Below, one piece after another: positions 47,694-56,458 of a stretch of DNA of 64,000 bases. Positions within the stretch are counted from its first letter, which is position 1. Each line of letters begins with the position of its first letter. Below the pieces are notes generated by a model, which saw only the letters and a program-made list of their open reading frames with translations, searched no databases and was not told where the DNA came from. This DNA comes from Deltaproteobacteria bacterium (lineage in GTDB: Bacteria; Desulfobacterota; Desulfuromonadia; Geobacterales; Geobacteraceae), in contig JAJZUQ010000012.1 in assembly GCA_021848385.1 (NCBI GenBank), forward strand, positions 1-64,000, written 5' to 3'. Both the position numbers and the translations under genes were made by a program.

Positions 47694-50147
47694 ATGCAAT
47701 TGTTACGGAAAATATTCCTGTTGTGCTGCCTGATGTCACTGGTGGGTGGATGTGCCGCCGGCCGTTCCGCCTTCAACAGGGGGGAAGATCTGGAGCAGCA
47801 GGGTAAACTTGATGAGGCGGTGCTCAAGTATGCCGAAGCAACAACGGAGAATCCGTCCGTTGCGGAATACCGGGTCCGTTTTCTGAAGGCCGGTGTGGAG
47901 GCTGCGAAGAAGCATCAGAAGAGTGGTGACACCTTTCTGGAGGCAAAAAATTACGATGAGGCCCTTCGCGAGTACCAGACCGCCTTTACCCTCGATCCTT
48001 CCCTTGAAATCGCCCGCCAGCAGGCCGACCTGGTCCTGAAGCTGCGCAGTTCCCAGGCTTTTTACAAGGAAGGCGAAGATTTTGAAAAGGGGCACAAGGT
48101 TCGCGAGGCGCTCCGTTCCTACAAGAAGGCGGCCGATCTCGATCCCGGAAACAAGGAAGCCCGTGATGGCGTGGAACGGCTGGTCAAGGCCCGCCGTCTC
48201 AGGATGGACGGCTTCGAGCTCAACCTCAAGTCCAACAAGCCGATCACCCTCAAGTTCAAGGATGCCAAGATCAAAGAGGTCTTTACCATTCTGTCCCAGC
48301 TTTCCGGGATCAATTTCGTCTTTGACGAAGGGGTCAAGGACCAGAACGTCAGTGTCTTTCTGGAAAATGCCACGTTTAACCAGGCCCTCGACATTCTTCT
48401 GAGCATCAACAAATTGAGCAAGAAGGTACTCAACGAGAACACCATTATCGTCTATCCCCGCACGCCGGATAAGGCGAAGCAGTATGAAGAGCTGATGGTG
48501 AAGACGTTCTACCTCAACAAGCTGGAAGCGAAAAAGGCGGTCAACCTGATCCGCACCATGCTCCAGGTCAAGAAAATCTACGTGAACGAGGAAATGAACG
48601 CCCTGGTTATCAGGGACACCGCAGACGTCATCGAAGTGGCACGCAAGATCATTGAGGCCAACGACGTCCCCGATGCGGAGGTAGTGCTCGATGTGGAGGT
48701 GGTGGAGATTGCCAAGAACAAGGCCGACAGTTTCGGCCTTGCATTGAGCAAGTACAATGTCAGCCTCAATACCTTGGCACCGGGGGTCGGTGGAGCGGCT
48801 GGACAATTCCTTTCCGACACGTTCACGCCTGCAACAACAACCACTACGGCGACCACAGGCACAACAACAACTACCCAGCAAACGACTTCCTCGTCTCTGC
48901 TCAATGTCTTCAACTGGCGCGGCTTCGGCGGTTTCATCACCGTGCCGAACGCCACCTTCAACTTCGGCAAGACCCTGGCCAACGGCGAGTCCCTGGCCAA
49001 TCCCAAGCTCCGGGTCAAGAACCGTGAGAAAGCCAAGTTTAACGTCGGTACCCGGGTGCCGATCACCACTACCTCGTCACCCACTGGCGGTGGTGTCTCC
49101 GTCAACGTCCAGTACGTGGATGTGGGGGTGAAACTGAACGCCGAGCCTACCATCCAGCTGAACAACGACATCAGCATCAAGCTGAGCCTGGAGGTCAGTT
49201 CCATCCTCTCCCGCGACAAAGTGGGGGATAGTTCATCACTTACCACCGTCGTCACCATCGGTACCCGCAACCTGGACACGGTGCTGAACCTCAAGGATGG
49301 GGAAACCAGCATCATCGGCGGCCTCATCCAGGACAACAAGAGCACCAGCAAGAAGAAAATCTGGCTCCTGGGGGATATCCCGATTCTCGGCTCGCTGTTG
49401 GGGAGCACCGACAATTCCAACGATAAGACGGAACTGGTGTTGGCCATAACCCCCCGTCTCGTGCGGGGGATAACCGTTCCGGATGCGGATGTCTCCTCAT
49501 TCTGGTCCGGCAGGGAAGACGAACCGGTTGTGGGCAGGCTCTATACGTCTTTCCATGATTCGGACGCGGAAGCTCTCCCGGCAGCTGCGGGGCAGCCTGT
49601 TGCGGCACAGAAGGCGGGCGGGGCGGCAACTCCTCCCCTACCGGGAGACGCAAAACAGCCTGCATCTCCGGCAGCACAAAAGGCGGCAGAGCAACCGACG
49701 GTGCCGGCTCCTGTTCCCGCTCCCGCACCACCCGAACGGGTCATGCTGAACCTTCTGACCCCGCCTACAGTCAAGGTTAACGACCAGTTCAGAGCCGAGA
49801 TAAAGGTCTCCGATGCGAAGAATCTCTACAATGCGCCGTTCACCCTGGTATACGATCCGCTTTTTGTCGACTTTGTCGGCATTGAGGAGGGTCCGTTCCT
49901 GAAGAGTGACGGGAGACAGACCATCTTCAAATCTGTCCCGGACGCGAAGAACGGGCAGGTGGCCGTAACCCTCGGACGGGTTGGGGATGTGCCCGGTGTC
50001 ACCGGTGCGGGGACCATCGCTACCGCTATCTTCAAGGCAAAGAACCGGGGGCCGGCGAGCCTCGGCTTCATCAACGCCAATTTTGTGGCGGCCGGCGGGA
50101 AACCTGTCGAAACACTCCCCTACAATACTGCGGTTGAGGTACAATAG
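47694..50147 (+). CDS. gspD: Secretin GspD-like lipoprotein with TPR-like N-terminus and C-terminal cohesin-like domain
   Basis: Outer-membrane secretion channel. AAGGAG at 47679-47684 fits ATG 47694; the signal ends in lipobox LVGGC. Residues about 30-170 form TPR-like repeats (DLEQQGKLDEAVLKYAEAT). An STN/N0-like segment follows (PITLKFKDAKIKEVFTILSQ), then N1/N2 domains (TFYLNKLEAKKAVNLI) and the secretin core (about 395-620) with NVQYVDVGVKLNAEP and DGETSIIGGLIQDN. A Thr-rich stretch lies near residue 380-400. After a Pro/Ala linker, residues about 690-817 look like a cohesin domain (FTLVYDPLFVDFVGIEEGPFL; GAGTIATAIFKAKNRGPASL). 817 residues. Confidence 0.9.
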   Translation: MQLLRKIFLLCCLMSLVGGCAAGRSAFNRGEDLEQQGKLDEAVLKYAEATTENPSVAEYRVRFLKAGVEAAKKHQKSGDTFLEAKNYDEALREYQTAFTLDPSLEIARQQADLVLKLRSSQAFYKEGEDFEKGHKVREALRSYKKAADLDPGNKEARDGVERLVKARRLRMDGFELNLKSNKPITLKFKDAKIKEVFTILSQLSGINFVFDEGVKDQNVSVFLENATFNQALDILLSINKLSKKVLNENTIIVYPRTPDKAKQYEELMVKTFYLNKLEAKKAVNLIRTMLQVKKIYVNEEMNALVIRDTADVIEVARKIIEANDVPDAEVVLDVEVVEIAKNKADSFGLALSKYNVSLNTLAPGVGGAAGQFLSDTFTPATTTTTATTGTTTTTQQTTSSSLLNVFNWRGFGGFITVPNATFNFGKTLANGESLANPKLRVKNREKAKFNVGTRVPITTTSSPTGGGVSVNVQYVDVGVKLNAEPTIQLNNDISIKLSLEVSSILSRDKVGDSSSLTTVVTIGTRNLDTVLNLKDGETSIIGGLIQDNKSTSKKKIWLLGDIPILGSLLGSTDNSNDKTELVLAITPRLVRGITVPDADVSSFWSGREDEPVVGRLYTSFHDSDAEALPAAAGQPVAAQKAGGAATPPLPGDAKQPASPAAQKAAEQPTVPAPVPAPAPPERVMLNLLTPPTVKVNDQFRAEIKVSDAKNLYNAPFTLVYDPLFVDFVGIEEGPFLKSDGRQTIFKSVPDAKNGQVAVTLGRVGDVPGVTGAGTIATAIFKAKNRGPASLGFINANFVAAGGKPVETLPYNTAVEVQ

Positions 50148-50159
50148 CCTGGCGCTACC

Positions 50160-50654
50160 ATGAAGATTCCGGGACTGAACAGCCGGGGCCTGAGCCTCAT
50201 CGAACTGGTGGTGACCGTTACCATTCTCGCCATACTGGCCGCTGTCGTTCTGCCGTCGGCAGAGATGACGGCAAAAAGGTTGAAAGAACTCGAGTTACGG
50301 CGCGAGCTGCGAACTATGAGAACCGCCCTGGATGATTTTAAAAAGACCTATGACAAGGCGGTGGACGAAAAAAAGATAGTCGCTTCCATGAACAAGTCCG
50401 GGTATCCTGAGACCTTGCAACAGATGGTGGAGGGGTACGATTTCGGCGGAGCGCTTAATTACAAGAAGAAATTTCTCCGCAGGATTCCTGTTGACCCGTT
50501 CAATCCCCCAAAGCCCGGCGAGGAGCCGAAGTGGGGGCTCCGTTCCTACACTGATGAGCCTGATTCTACCAGCTGGGGGGGGGAGGATGTGTATGATATT
50601 TATTCCCTCAGTGAAGAGACGGCAATCGACGGGTCACACTATAAGGATTGGTAA
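50160..50654 (+). CDS. Type II secretion pseudopilin (GspG-like), first copy
   Basis: Class III signal for prepilin peptidase: NSRG followed by LSLIELVVTVTILAILAAVV, cleavage after Gly with Glu at +5 and a hydrophobic helix. The soluble part is GspG-like, with an alpha helix (LRRELRTMRTALDDFKKTYDKA) and a C-terminal RRIPVDPFNPPK followed by SYTDEPDSTSWGGEDVYDIYS, a possible calcium loop. 164 residues. Follows the secretin by 12 nt. Confidence 0.88.
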   Translation: MKIPGLNSRGLSLIELVVTVTILAILAAVVLPSAEMTAKRLKELELRRELRTMRTALDDFKKTYDKAVDEKKIVASMNKSGYPETLQQMVEGYDFGGALNYKKKFLRRIPVDPFNPPKPGEEPKWGLRSYTDEPDSTSWGGEDVYDIYSLSEETAIDGSHYKDW

Positions 50655-50657
50655 AAA

Positions 50658-51062
50658 ATGGCGACAAGGTTATTGAAACAACAGAAAGGCTTCACGCTCA
50701 TCGAGCTGATGATCGTCATAACCATAATCGGCATACTCGCAGCCATCGCCGTTCCCAATTACCAGGTGGGGGTGATCAAGGCACGGGAAGCGGTACTCAG
50801 TGAAGCCCTCTTCAACTTTCGCAATACCATCGAGCAGTTCAATGCCGACCAGGGGAAATACCCCGATACGCTCCAGGACCTCGTGGACAAGAAATATTTC
50901 CGCGCACTGCCGATAGACCCGTTCACCAGGAAAAACGATACCTGGGTGACAGAGGCACCACCTGCTCCGGCCGACGGAAGCGAAGTCAAGGGCTCAATTT
51001 ATGACGTGCACAGTGGTTCCAATCTGATCGGCACCAATGGTGTTCCGTACAATGAGTGGTAG
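50658..51062 (+). CDS. Type II secretion major pseudopilin, OxpG-like
   Basis: Prepilin site QKG followed by FTLIELMIVITIIGILAAIA, then VPNYQVGVIKAREAVLSEAL and the GspG-type C-terminus (YPDTLQDLVDKKYFRALPIDPFTRKNDTW). 134 residues, close to GspG length. 3 nt after the first pseudopilin. From memory, the equivalent G. sulfurreducens gene, oxpG, is needed for release of a multicopper protein and for reduction of insoluble Fe(III); the assignment here rests on position and type, not on an alignment. Confidence 0.88.
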   Translation: MATRLLKQQKGFTLIELMIVITIIGILAAIAVPNYQVGVIKAREAVLSEALFNFRNTIEQFNADQGKYPDTLQDLVDKKYFRALPIDPFTRKNDTWVTEAPPAPADGSEVKGSIYDVHSGSNLIGTNGVPYNEW

Positions 51063-51087
51063 CGGGCAGGGCGGTATTACGGAGGCA

Positions 51088-51213
51088 ATTAAACATATCC
51101 TTGGTAGGGGCTAGGTCTGCCTCGCCCAATCTGGGCACGGCACACCGTGACCCTACATCAGGGTTGTCATGTTTAAATGCCGGATTAATAACGCCTTCGA
51201 TGTGTGCCGTGCC
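51088..51213. repeat. Palindromic REP-like element between the pseudopilin gene and ftsE
   Basis: TTAAACAT (51088-51095) is mirrored by ATGTTTAA (51169-51176); internally GTAGGG and CCCTAC are mirrored as well, and GGCACGG-CACA-CCGTGACC forms a small hairpin. A second perfect 12-bp inverted pair, GGCACGGCACAC (51134-51145) and GTGTGCCGTGCC (51202-51213), overlaps it. This fills most of the 184-nt gap; no gene is seen. Confidence 0.6.
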
Positions 51214-51246
51214 ATGGAGTTCTTCGAAACGTTCAAAGGATGATTA

Positions 51247-51918
51247 ATGATTCAGCTGCATAATGTATTCATGTCCTATCAGAAGGAAGTCACCGCCCTC
51301 CACGGCATCAACCTCCGCGTTCCGCGAGGGGAGTTCATCTTTCTCACCGGCCCGTCGGGTGCCGGAAAGTCGACGCTTTTGCGGTTGCTCTACGCAGGAC
51401 TCACCCCCACCAGAGGGCAGGTGGTGATTGACGGCCAGAATGTGACCCGCATGACGCGATCCCAGATTCCCTATCTGCGACGCTCCATCGGTGTGGTGTT
51501 CCAGGATTTCAAGCTCCTTCCCAACCGGACGGTGCTGGAGAATGTTGCCATAACCCTTGAGGTACTCGGCTGGGGGAAGCAGGACATCAACAAGAAGGTG
51601 TACCACATCCTTAAACAGATGGGGCTTGAGCACAAAATCAACGCCACTCCCCTCAGATTGTCCGGCGGCGAACAGCAGCGGGTTGCCCTGGCGCGTGCCC
51701 TGGTGAACGACCCGAAGATCCTGTTGGCAGACGAGCCGACCGGCAACCTGGACGAGGAAAACAAGGATCTCATCCTGAATATATTCAAGGACGCCAATAT
51801 CCGGGGGACCACGGTGGTCGTAGCAACCCACGACAAGCGGCTGATAGAGAACTCCCACAAACGGATAGTCTCTCTTGATAAAGGAAAGATCGTGGAGGGG
51901 TCCGATGCCGGTCAATAA
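51247..51918 (+). CDS. ftsE: Cell division ATP-binding protein FtsE
   Basis: ABC ATPase of the FtsEX complex at the division site. Walker A LTGPSGAGKSTLLRLL, the signature LSGGEQQRVALARALV, Walker B ILLADEPTGNLD, H-loop VVVATHDKRL. The N-terminus IQLHNVFMSYQKEVTALHGI is typical of FtsE. 223 residues. Overlaps ftsX. With envC and ctpA downstream it forms a peptidoglycan-remodelling module. Confidence 0.95.
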   Translation: MIQLHNVFMSYQKEVTALHGINLRVPRGEFIFLTGPSGAGKSTLLRLLYAGLTPTRGQVVIDGQNVTRMTRSQIPYLRRSIGVVFQDFKLLPNRTVLENVAITLEVLGWGKQDINKKVYHILKQMGLEHKINATPLRLSGGEQQRVALARALVNDPKILLADEPTGNLDEENKDLILNIFKDANIRGTTVVVATHDKRLIENSHKRIVSLDKGKIVEGSDAGQ

Positions 51919-52849
51919 GCCGCTCAAACGGCCCAAACTTGCCAATGAAGGGGTTGTTGGCAGGTCCACATTCTTTGTCAACAGGGCGCTCCTCAATATC
52001 CGGCAGAACATCTTCGTTAATCTGGTAACCATCGGAACGATTACTCTGGCAATTCTCATCATTTCTCTGTTCATGCTCGTTTTTGTCAACCTGGAAGGGG
52101 TGTCGAACGACTGGAGCAAACGGGTACAGGTGACGGCCTACTTCGAGCAGGAGCTCTCGCCTCCGGAACTTGCCACCCTGAAGTCTCTTGTGCAGGCCAT
52201 ACCGGGTACGGACCGGGTAACGTATGTCAGCAAGGAGGAAGCATTCAAACGCTTCCGTGAGCGTCTCAAGGGGCAGGAACTTCTTCTGGAGGGAATTACC
52301 ACCGATGTTCTCCCTTCTTCGGTTGAGATCAGCCTGAAAAGCGCCAGCCGGAACAGCGATGCCATTTCAGCCTATGTTGCCCGGCTCAAGAAGGTTCCCG
52401 GCGTAACCGAGGTGCAGTATGGGGAAGAATGGGTGCAGCGCTACACGACCTTTATGAACTTCATGCGGATGGCCGGTCTGCTCCTTGGGAGTTTCCTGTT
52501 TCTCGCTGTAGTGTTCATCGTTTCCAATACCATCAAGCTGACCATCTACTCCCGCAAAGAGGAACTGGAGATTCTCGGACTTGTGGGTGCGACCCGATTC
52601 TTCATCAAGGCACCGTTCCTCATCGAAGGTATCCTGCAAGGTGCGGCCGGTGCCGGACTGGCTCTGGTTATCCTTACAGGGTGTTACTACGCCTTTCTCC
52701 ACAATGCGGGTAATTTCCTCTCCTTCAATCCTGCTGCCTCAGGGCTGGCTTTTCTGCCGCCGGTCCATATTGCGGGTTTATTCGTCAGCGGGGTACTGCT
52801 GGGGTTCATTGGCAGTATCACTTCTCTCAAGCGTTTCGTCAGCGTCTGA
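51905..52849 (+). CDS. ftsX: Cell division protein FtsX
   Basis: Membrane partner of FtsE. Cytoplasmic basic N-terminus, a first helix (LVTIGTITLAILIISLFMLVFV split), a periplasmic loop (about residues 55-165) with VQVTAYFEQELSPPE and VTEVQYGEEWVQRY, and three further helices with NTIKLTIYSRKEELEILGLVGA, the FtsX-family coupling segment. GGAGGGG supports ATG 51905, which overlaps ftsE by 14 nt. 314 residues. Its periplasmic loop is expected to bind EnvC, the next gene. Confidence 0.94.
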   Translation: MPVNKPLKRPKLANEGVVGRSTFFVNRALLNIRQNIFVNLVTIGTITLAILIISLFMLVFVNLEGVSNDWSKRVQVTAYFEQELSPPELATLKSLVQAIPGTDRVTYVSKEEAFKRFRERLKGQELLLEGITTDVLPSSVEISLKSASRNSDAISAYVARLKKVPGVTEVQYGEEWVQRYTTFMNFMRMAGLLLGSFLFLAVVFIVSNTIKLTIYSRKEELEILGLVGATRFFIKAPFLIEGILQGAAGAGLALVILTGCYYAFLHNAGNFLSFNPAASGLAFLPPVHIAGLFVSGVLLGFIGSITSLKRFVSV

Positions 52850-52851
52850 CC

Positions 52852-54033
52852 ATGATCCGAATCGTTACTTTTCTTATCATACTTGCCTGTCTTTTCGGTT
52901 CAGGTCCGCTCCATGCCGATGTCCGTGACGAGTTGAAGGGTGTTGCGAAGCAGATCAAGGAAAAAAAGCTTCTCCTGAATAAGACGAAAAAGGTAGAAAC
53001 CCGGGTCAGCACCGAATTGACCCAGATAGAGAAAAGTCTGCACGACAAAGAAAATAATCTTGTCGTCCTTGGACGTGACCTTAAGGGGGTTGAGACAGTT
53101 CTTGGCCAGACCCAGCGCGAGATAGAAGTGGCCAGGGAGGAAGCGGAACGCAAACGTGACCAGATCCGCAGGCGTCTGGTTGCTCTGTACAAGACCGGTG
53201 AGATGGGAAGTGCCCGGATGTTTTTCGGTGCGGAATCACTCCCCCAGATGGTCGAGGGGCAGCGCTACATGCAGGCGGTTCTTGAGCGTGACAAGAAGCT
53301 GTTTGCCGACTACAACCAGAAAATCGAACAATTGAGAATTCTCAAGGTACGTCTCGAAGGTGATGCCGCCCGCAAGGAGAAAATCAAGGCGTCCATTGAG
53401 GTAAAAAAGCAGGAGATCGAGGCGGAAAAGCAGAAGAAGGCCACCTATCTCAGCCAGGTTCGGCAAGACAAGAAGACTTACCAGACGTCGATAAAGGAAC
53501 TTCAGGCCAATGCCCGGCGGCTCCAGTCCATGGTGGAAAGGCTTGAAGCGCGTAGCAGAAAAAGCTATACTGCAAAAAGTAACAAGAAGGGAATTGGTGG
53601 CGGACCACCCCTCCCGCTCATACCGGACAAGGGATTCGGTGCCCAGAAGGGGCGGCTCAGCATGCCGGTCCATGGTGAAATCGTCGGACGGTATGGCAGA
53701 CACAAACATCCCGAATTCAATTCCTATACGGTCAGCAATGGTGTGTCAATCGCAGCACCGGCGGGGACTGACATCCATGCGGTGTTTGACGGCCAGGTCA
53801 TCTTTGCCGACTATTTCAAGGGGTATGGCAACATGGTGATCGTCGACCACGGTGGTGGTTTCTTCAGTCTCTATGCCCATACCGCCCGAATCATGAAAAG
53901 GGTGGGGGCGAATGTCACGCGCAACGAGGTTCTGGCGAGCGTGGGTGACGTGGATTCCTCACAGGGCCCAATGCTCTATTTCGAAATCCGTTACCAGGGC
54001 AAGCCTATCGACCCGACCCCCTGGATACGCTAG
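52852..54033 (+). CDS. envC: EnvC-like murein hydrolase activator (coiled coil + degenerate LytM domain)
   Basis: Signal peptide (IVTFLIILACLFGSGPLHA), then a long coiled coil (about residues 25-240, many Lys/Glu heptads) and a C-terminal M23/LytM domain (about 265-390: GRLSMPVHGEIVGRYG; NGVSIAAPAGTDIHAVFDG; VDHGGGFFSLYAHT). The first zinc-ligand motif HxxxD is replaced (NGVSI), though the distal YAH is retained, so it is probably an amidase activator rather than a peptidase, as in E. coli EnvC. 393 residues. 2 nt after ftsX, which fits the FtsEX-EnvC partnership. Confidence 0.9.
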   Translation: MIRIVTFLIILACLFGSGPLHADVRDELKGVAKQIKEKKLLLNKTKKVETRVSTELTQIEKSLHDKENNLVVLGRDLKGVETVLGQTQREIEVAREEAERKRDQIRRRLVALYKTGEMGSARMFFGAESLPQMVEGQRYMQAVLERDKKLFADYNQKIEQLRILKVRLEGDAARKEKIKASIEVKKQEIEAEKQKKATYLSQVRQDKKTYQTSIKELQANARRLQSMVERLEARSRKSYTAKSNKKGIGGGPPLPLIPDKGFGAQKGRLSMPVHGEIVGRYGRHKHPEFNSYTVSNGVSIAAPAGTDIHAVFDGQVIFADYFKGYGNMVIVDHGGGFFSLYAHTARIMKRVGANVTRNEVLASVGDVDSSQGPMLYFEIRYQGKPIDPTPWIR

Positions 54034-54136
54034 TTTTCGTCGGAAGGGTTCCTTTCCGAATCGAAATTGTTAGGTTCACATCCGCGGTTTCCGGAACGAA
54101 ACTACGCCAAGCATTACACGACTATTGGGAGGCATG

Positions 54137-55471
54137 ATGTCAGTTCGCAACAAAGGGAAAAAGATAACCCTACTGGTTGCCGCGGTAACCTTACTGGCGG
54201 TATTTGTCGGTATGGGTACCCAGCGCAGGTGTGCTGCACAGGGGGGGAACGATTACGAGTCTATTGAGCTCTTTACTGACGTGCTCGCCATCGTCAAGAA
54301 GAGTTACGTAGAAGAAGTGGACACGAAAAAACTCATCTACGGCGCGATCAACGGTATGCTCTCGTCCCTTGATCCCCATAGCTCCTTCATGCCACCCGAG
54401 ATGTACAAGGAGATGAAGATTGAGACCAAGGGTTCCTTTGGCGGTCTGGGGATCGAGATAACCATCAAGGACGGTATCCTGACGGTTATTTCACCCATTG
54501 AGGACACTCCTGCCTTCAAGGCCGGCATCAAGGCGGGCGACCAGATACTGAAGATCGACGACAAGTTTACCAAGGACTTGACCATCATGGATGCGGTCAA
54601 GCGGATGCGCGGTCCCAAGGGGTCCAAGGTTGTCCTGACCATCTTCCGCGAGGGACTGGACAAACCGAAGGAATTTTCGCTGGTCCGTGATGTAATCCAG
54701 GTGAAGAGCGTCAAGTTCAAGATGCTGGACGATGGTTTTGGCTATGTCCGGATCGCCCAGTTCCAGGAAAAGACCGACGACGATCTGTCCAAGGCCCTTG
54801 AAACCCTGCATAAGGAAAACGGCGGAAACCTCCGCGGCCTGGTTCTTGACCTGCGCAACGATCCCGGCGGGTTGCTTGATCAGGCGGTACGGGTCGCAGA
54901 GCACTTTGTCGATGAAGGACAGTTGATCGTCTACACCGAGGGACGCGAGAAGGAATCCAAGATGCGGTTCACCTCCCGGAAAGGGGACAAGGAGCCATCC
55001 TATCCGATAGTGGTCCTCATCAACAGCGGCAGCGCCAGCGCTTCGGAAATCGTGGCTGGTGCCCTCCAGGATCATAAACGGGCGGTTATCATGGGGACCC
55101 AGAGCTTCGGCAAGGGATCGGTCCAGACTATTATCCCGCTTTCCGATAATTCGGGGCTGCGTCTTACCACTGCCCGCTACTACACTCCCAGCGGTCGTTC
55201 TATCCAGGCCAAGGGAATAACCCCTGATATTACGGTGGAGCGGCTGGAACTTCCCTCGACTGAAAAGAAGGAAGGTGCACACCTGCGCGAGAAGGACCTT
55301 GAAAACCACTTTGAAACTGCTGACGGGAAGGAAACCCCCGCCGTGAAGAAGGAGGAGGGTAAGCTTCCTGCTTATAAGACGGATGAACAGATCAAAGGTG
55401 ATTACCAGGTTCTTCGCGCCCTGGACCTCCTGAAGGGATGGGAAATTTTCAAAAAGGTCAGTAAACCGTAG
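54137..55471 (+). CDS. ctpA: Carboxyl-terminal processing peptidase (S41 family)
   Basis: Exported serine protease with a signal anchor (ITLLVAAVTLLAVFVGMG). PDZ domain at about residues 100-190 (GGLGIEITIKDGILTVISP; AGDQILKIDDK) within the S41 fold (VDTKKLIYGAINGMLSSLDPHSSF), catalytic Ser in NSGSASASEIVAGAL and Lys in GTQSFGKGSVQTI. GGGAGG at 54127-54132 favours ATG 54137. 444 residues with a Lys/Glu-rich C-terminal extension. CtpA proteases often control peptidoglycan hydrolases, which agrees with ftsEX-envC upstream. Confidence 0.95.
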   Translation: MSVRNKGKKITLLVAAVTLLAVFVGMGTQRRCAAQGGNDYESIELFTDVLAIVKKSYVEEVDTKKLIYGAINGMLSSLDPHSSFMPPEMYKEMKIETKGSFGGLGIEITIKDGILTVISPIEDTPAFKAGIKAGDQILKIDDKFTKDLTIMDAVKRMRGPKGSKVVLTIFREGLDKPKEFSLVRDVIQVKSVKFKMLDDGFGYVRIAQFQEKTDDDLSKALETLHKENGGNLRGLVLDLRNDPGGLLDQAVRVAEHFVDEGQLIVYTEGREKESKMRFTSRKGDKEPSYPIVVLINSGSASASEIVAGALQDHKRAVIMGTQSFGKGSVQTIIPLSDNSGLRLTTARYYTPSGRSIQAKGITPDITVERLELPSTEKKEGAHLREKDLENHFETADGKETPAVKKEEGKLPAYKTDEQIKGDYQVLRALDLLKGWEIFKKVSKP

Positions 55472-55509
55472 CAGATTGCAGACACGTCATTCATTGTGGG
55501 CACCAGTAC

Positions 55510-55549
55510 GGCAACGGGAGAGTAATAAAAAAACTCTTCCGTTGCCTTT
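55510..55549 (+). terminator. Terminator after ctpA
   Basis: GGCAACGGGAGAGT pairs with ACTCTTCCGTTGCC (one G-T), 9-nt loop of mostly A, followed by TTT only. Probably ends the ftsE-ctpA transcript. Confidence 0.7.
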
Positions 55550-55642
55550 GTCGTGCCGATGTCGTTGGAGGCAACGGTTTAACTTTACTGAATCCACACT
55601 TGTAGTATACAGAGACGGTCGTCAACCAACAGAGGCCCAGAC

Positions 55643-56284
55643 GTGACCAGCGTGAGAAGAGCTAAAAGCGACAGTAAGGCAGGTGAATCCGCAAAGCTCG
55701 ATGTACGTGCTTTTGGCGGGTTGTCCATCTACTACAAGGGCGCTCCCATAACCATTATCTGGGAAAGTCAGAAGGCGCGCCTCCTGTTCTGCTATCTGCT
55801 GGTTACCTACGATCAATGGGTCCACCGCGACAAGCTTATCGAAGTCCTCTGGCCCGGCTGCGACATCAAGGCCGGCGCAAACAACTTCAAGACCACCGTC
55901 AGTCGTCTCAGGAAGTCCTTCAGCGGTCCCCAAACCATCAACCCCGTTATTACCCAGGGGGAGGCGGTGCGGATCGACGTCAATGCCATTTCACTCGATG
56001 CGAGCCAGTTCCGTTATCATGCCACAAATGGCATCAAGTTCCAGGCACGGGGAGACTACAAATCCGCCCGTGACTTCCTTGAGGTTGCCCAGGATCTGTA
56101 CACTGCCGATTTCCTTCCCGAAGAACCGTTCAACCCTTTTCTCACCGCGTCTCGGAATGAATTGCATCTCCTTTACGCGTCGGTTCTCTCCTCCCTTGAA
56201 AAGGTGTACCAGCATGAACAGAATTCCGATGCCATGGAAGCGCTTCTTGCGCTCAAACGTTCAATGATGCCACACCAGCTCTGA
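55643..56284 (+). CDS. Short BTAD/SARP-type transcriptional regulator
   Basis: An N-terminal OmpR-like winged helix (about residues 20-105: LDVRAFGGLSIYYKGAPITI; VHRDKLIEVLWPGCD; NNFKTTVSRLRKSF) followed by a bacterial transcriptional activator domain of TPR-like helices (about 115-213: ISLDASQFRYHA; GDYKSARDFLEVAQDLYTADFLPEEP). 213 residues; lacks the NB-ARC/ATPase part of larger SARP proteins. GTG start at 55643 without a strong ribosome binding site. Stands alone; target unknown, perhaps the lipoprotein gene downstream. Confidence 0.8.
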   Translation: MTSVRRAKSDSKAGESAKLDVRAFGGLSIYYKGAPITIIWESQKARLLFCYLLVTYDQWVHRDKLIEVLWPGCDIKAGANNFKTTVSRLRKSFSGPQTINPVITQGEAVRIDVNAISLDASQFRYHATNGIKFQARGDYKSARDFLEVAQDLYTADFLPEEPFNPFLTASRNELHLLYASVLSSLEKVYQHEQNSDAMEALLALKRSMMPHQL

Positions 56285-56458
56285 CATCTTTTCTTTGCTA
56301 CACGTCACGTAACAGTGATTACACACCTTTTAGCCCCGGCTGGCCGCAATGGCAGGCCGGGTCTGCTTATTCCCGCTACAAAATATTTCTCTTTACCTCT
56401 GTTGCAAAATAATTCTAAACTTACAGAGATGTAATAAAAAAGTGTGGAGGATACCGAT

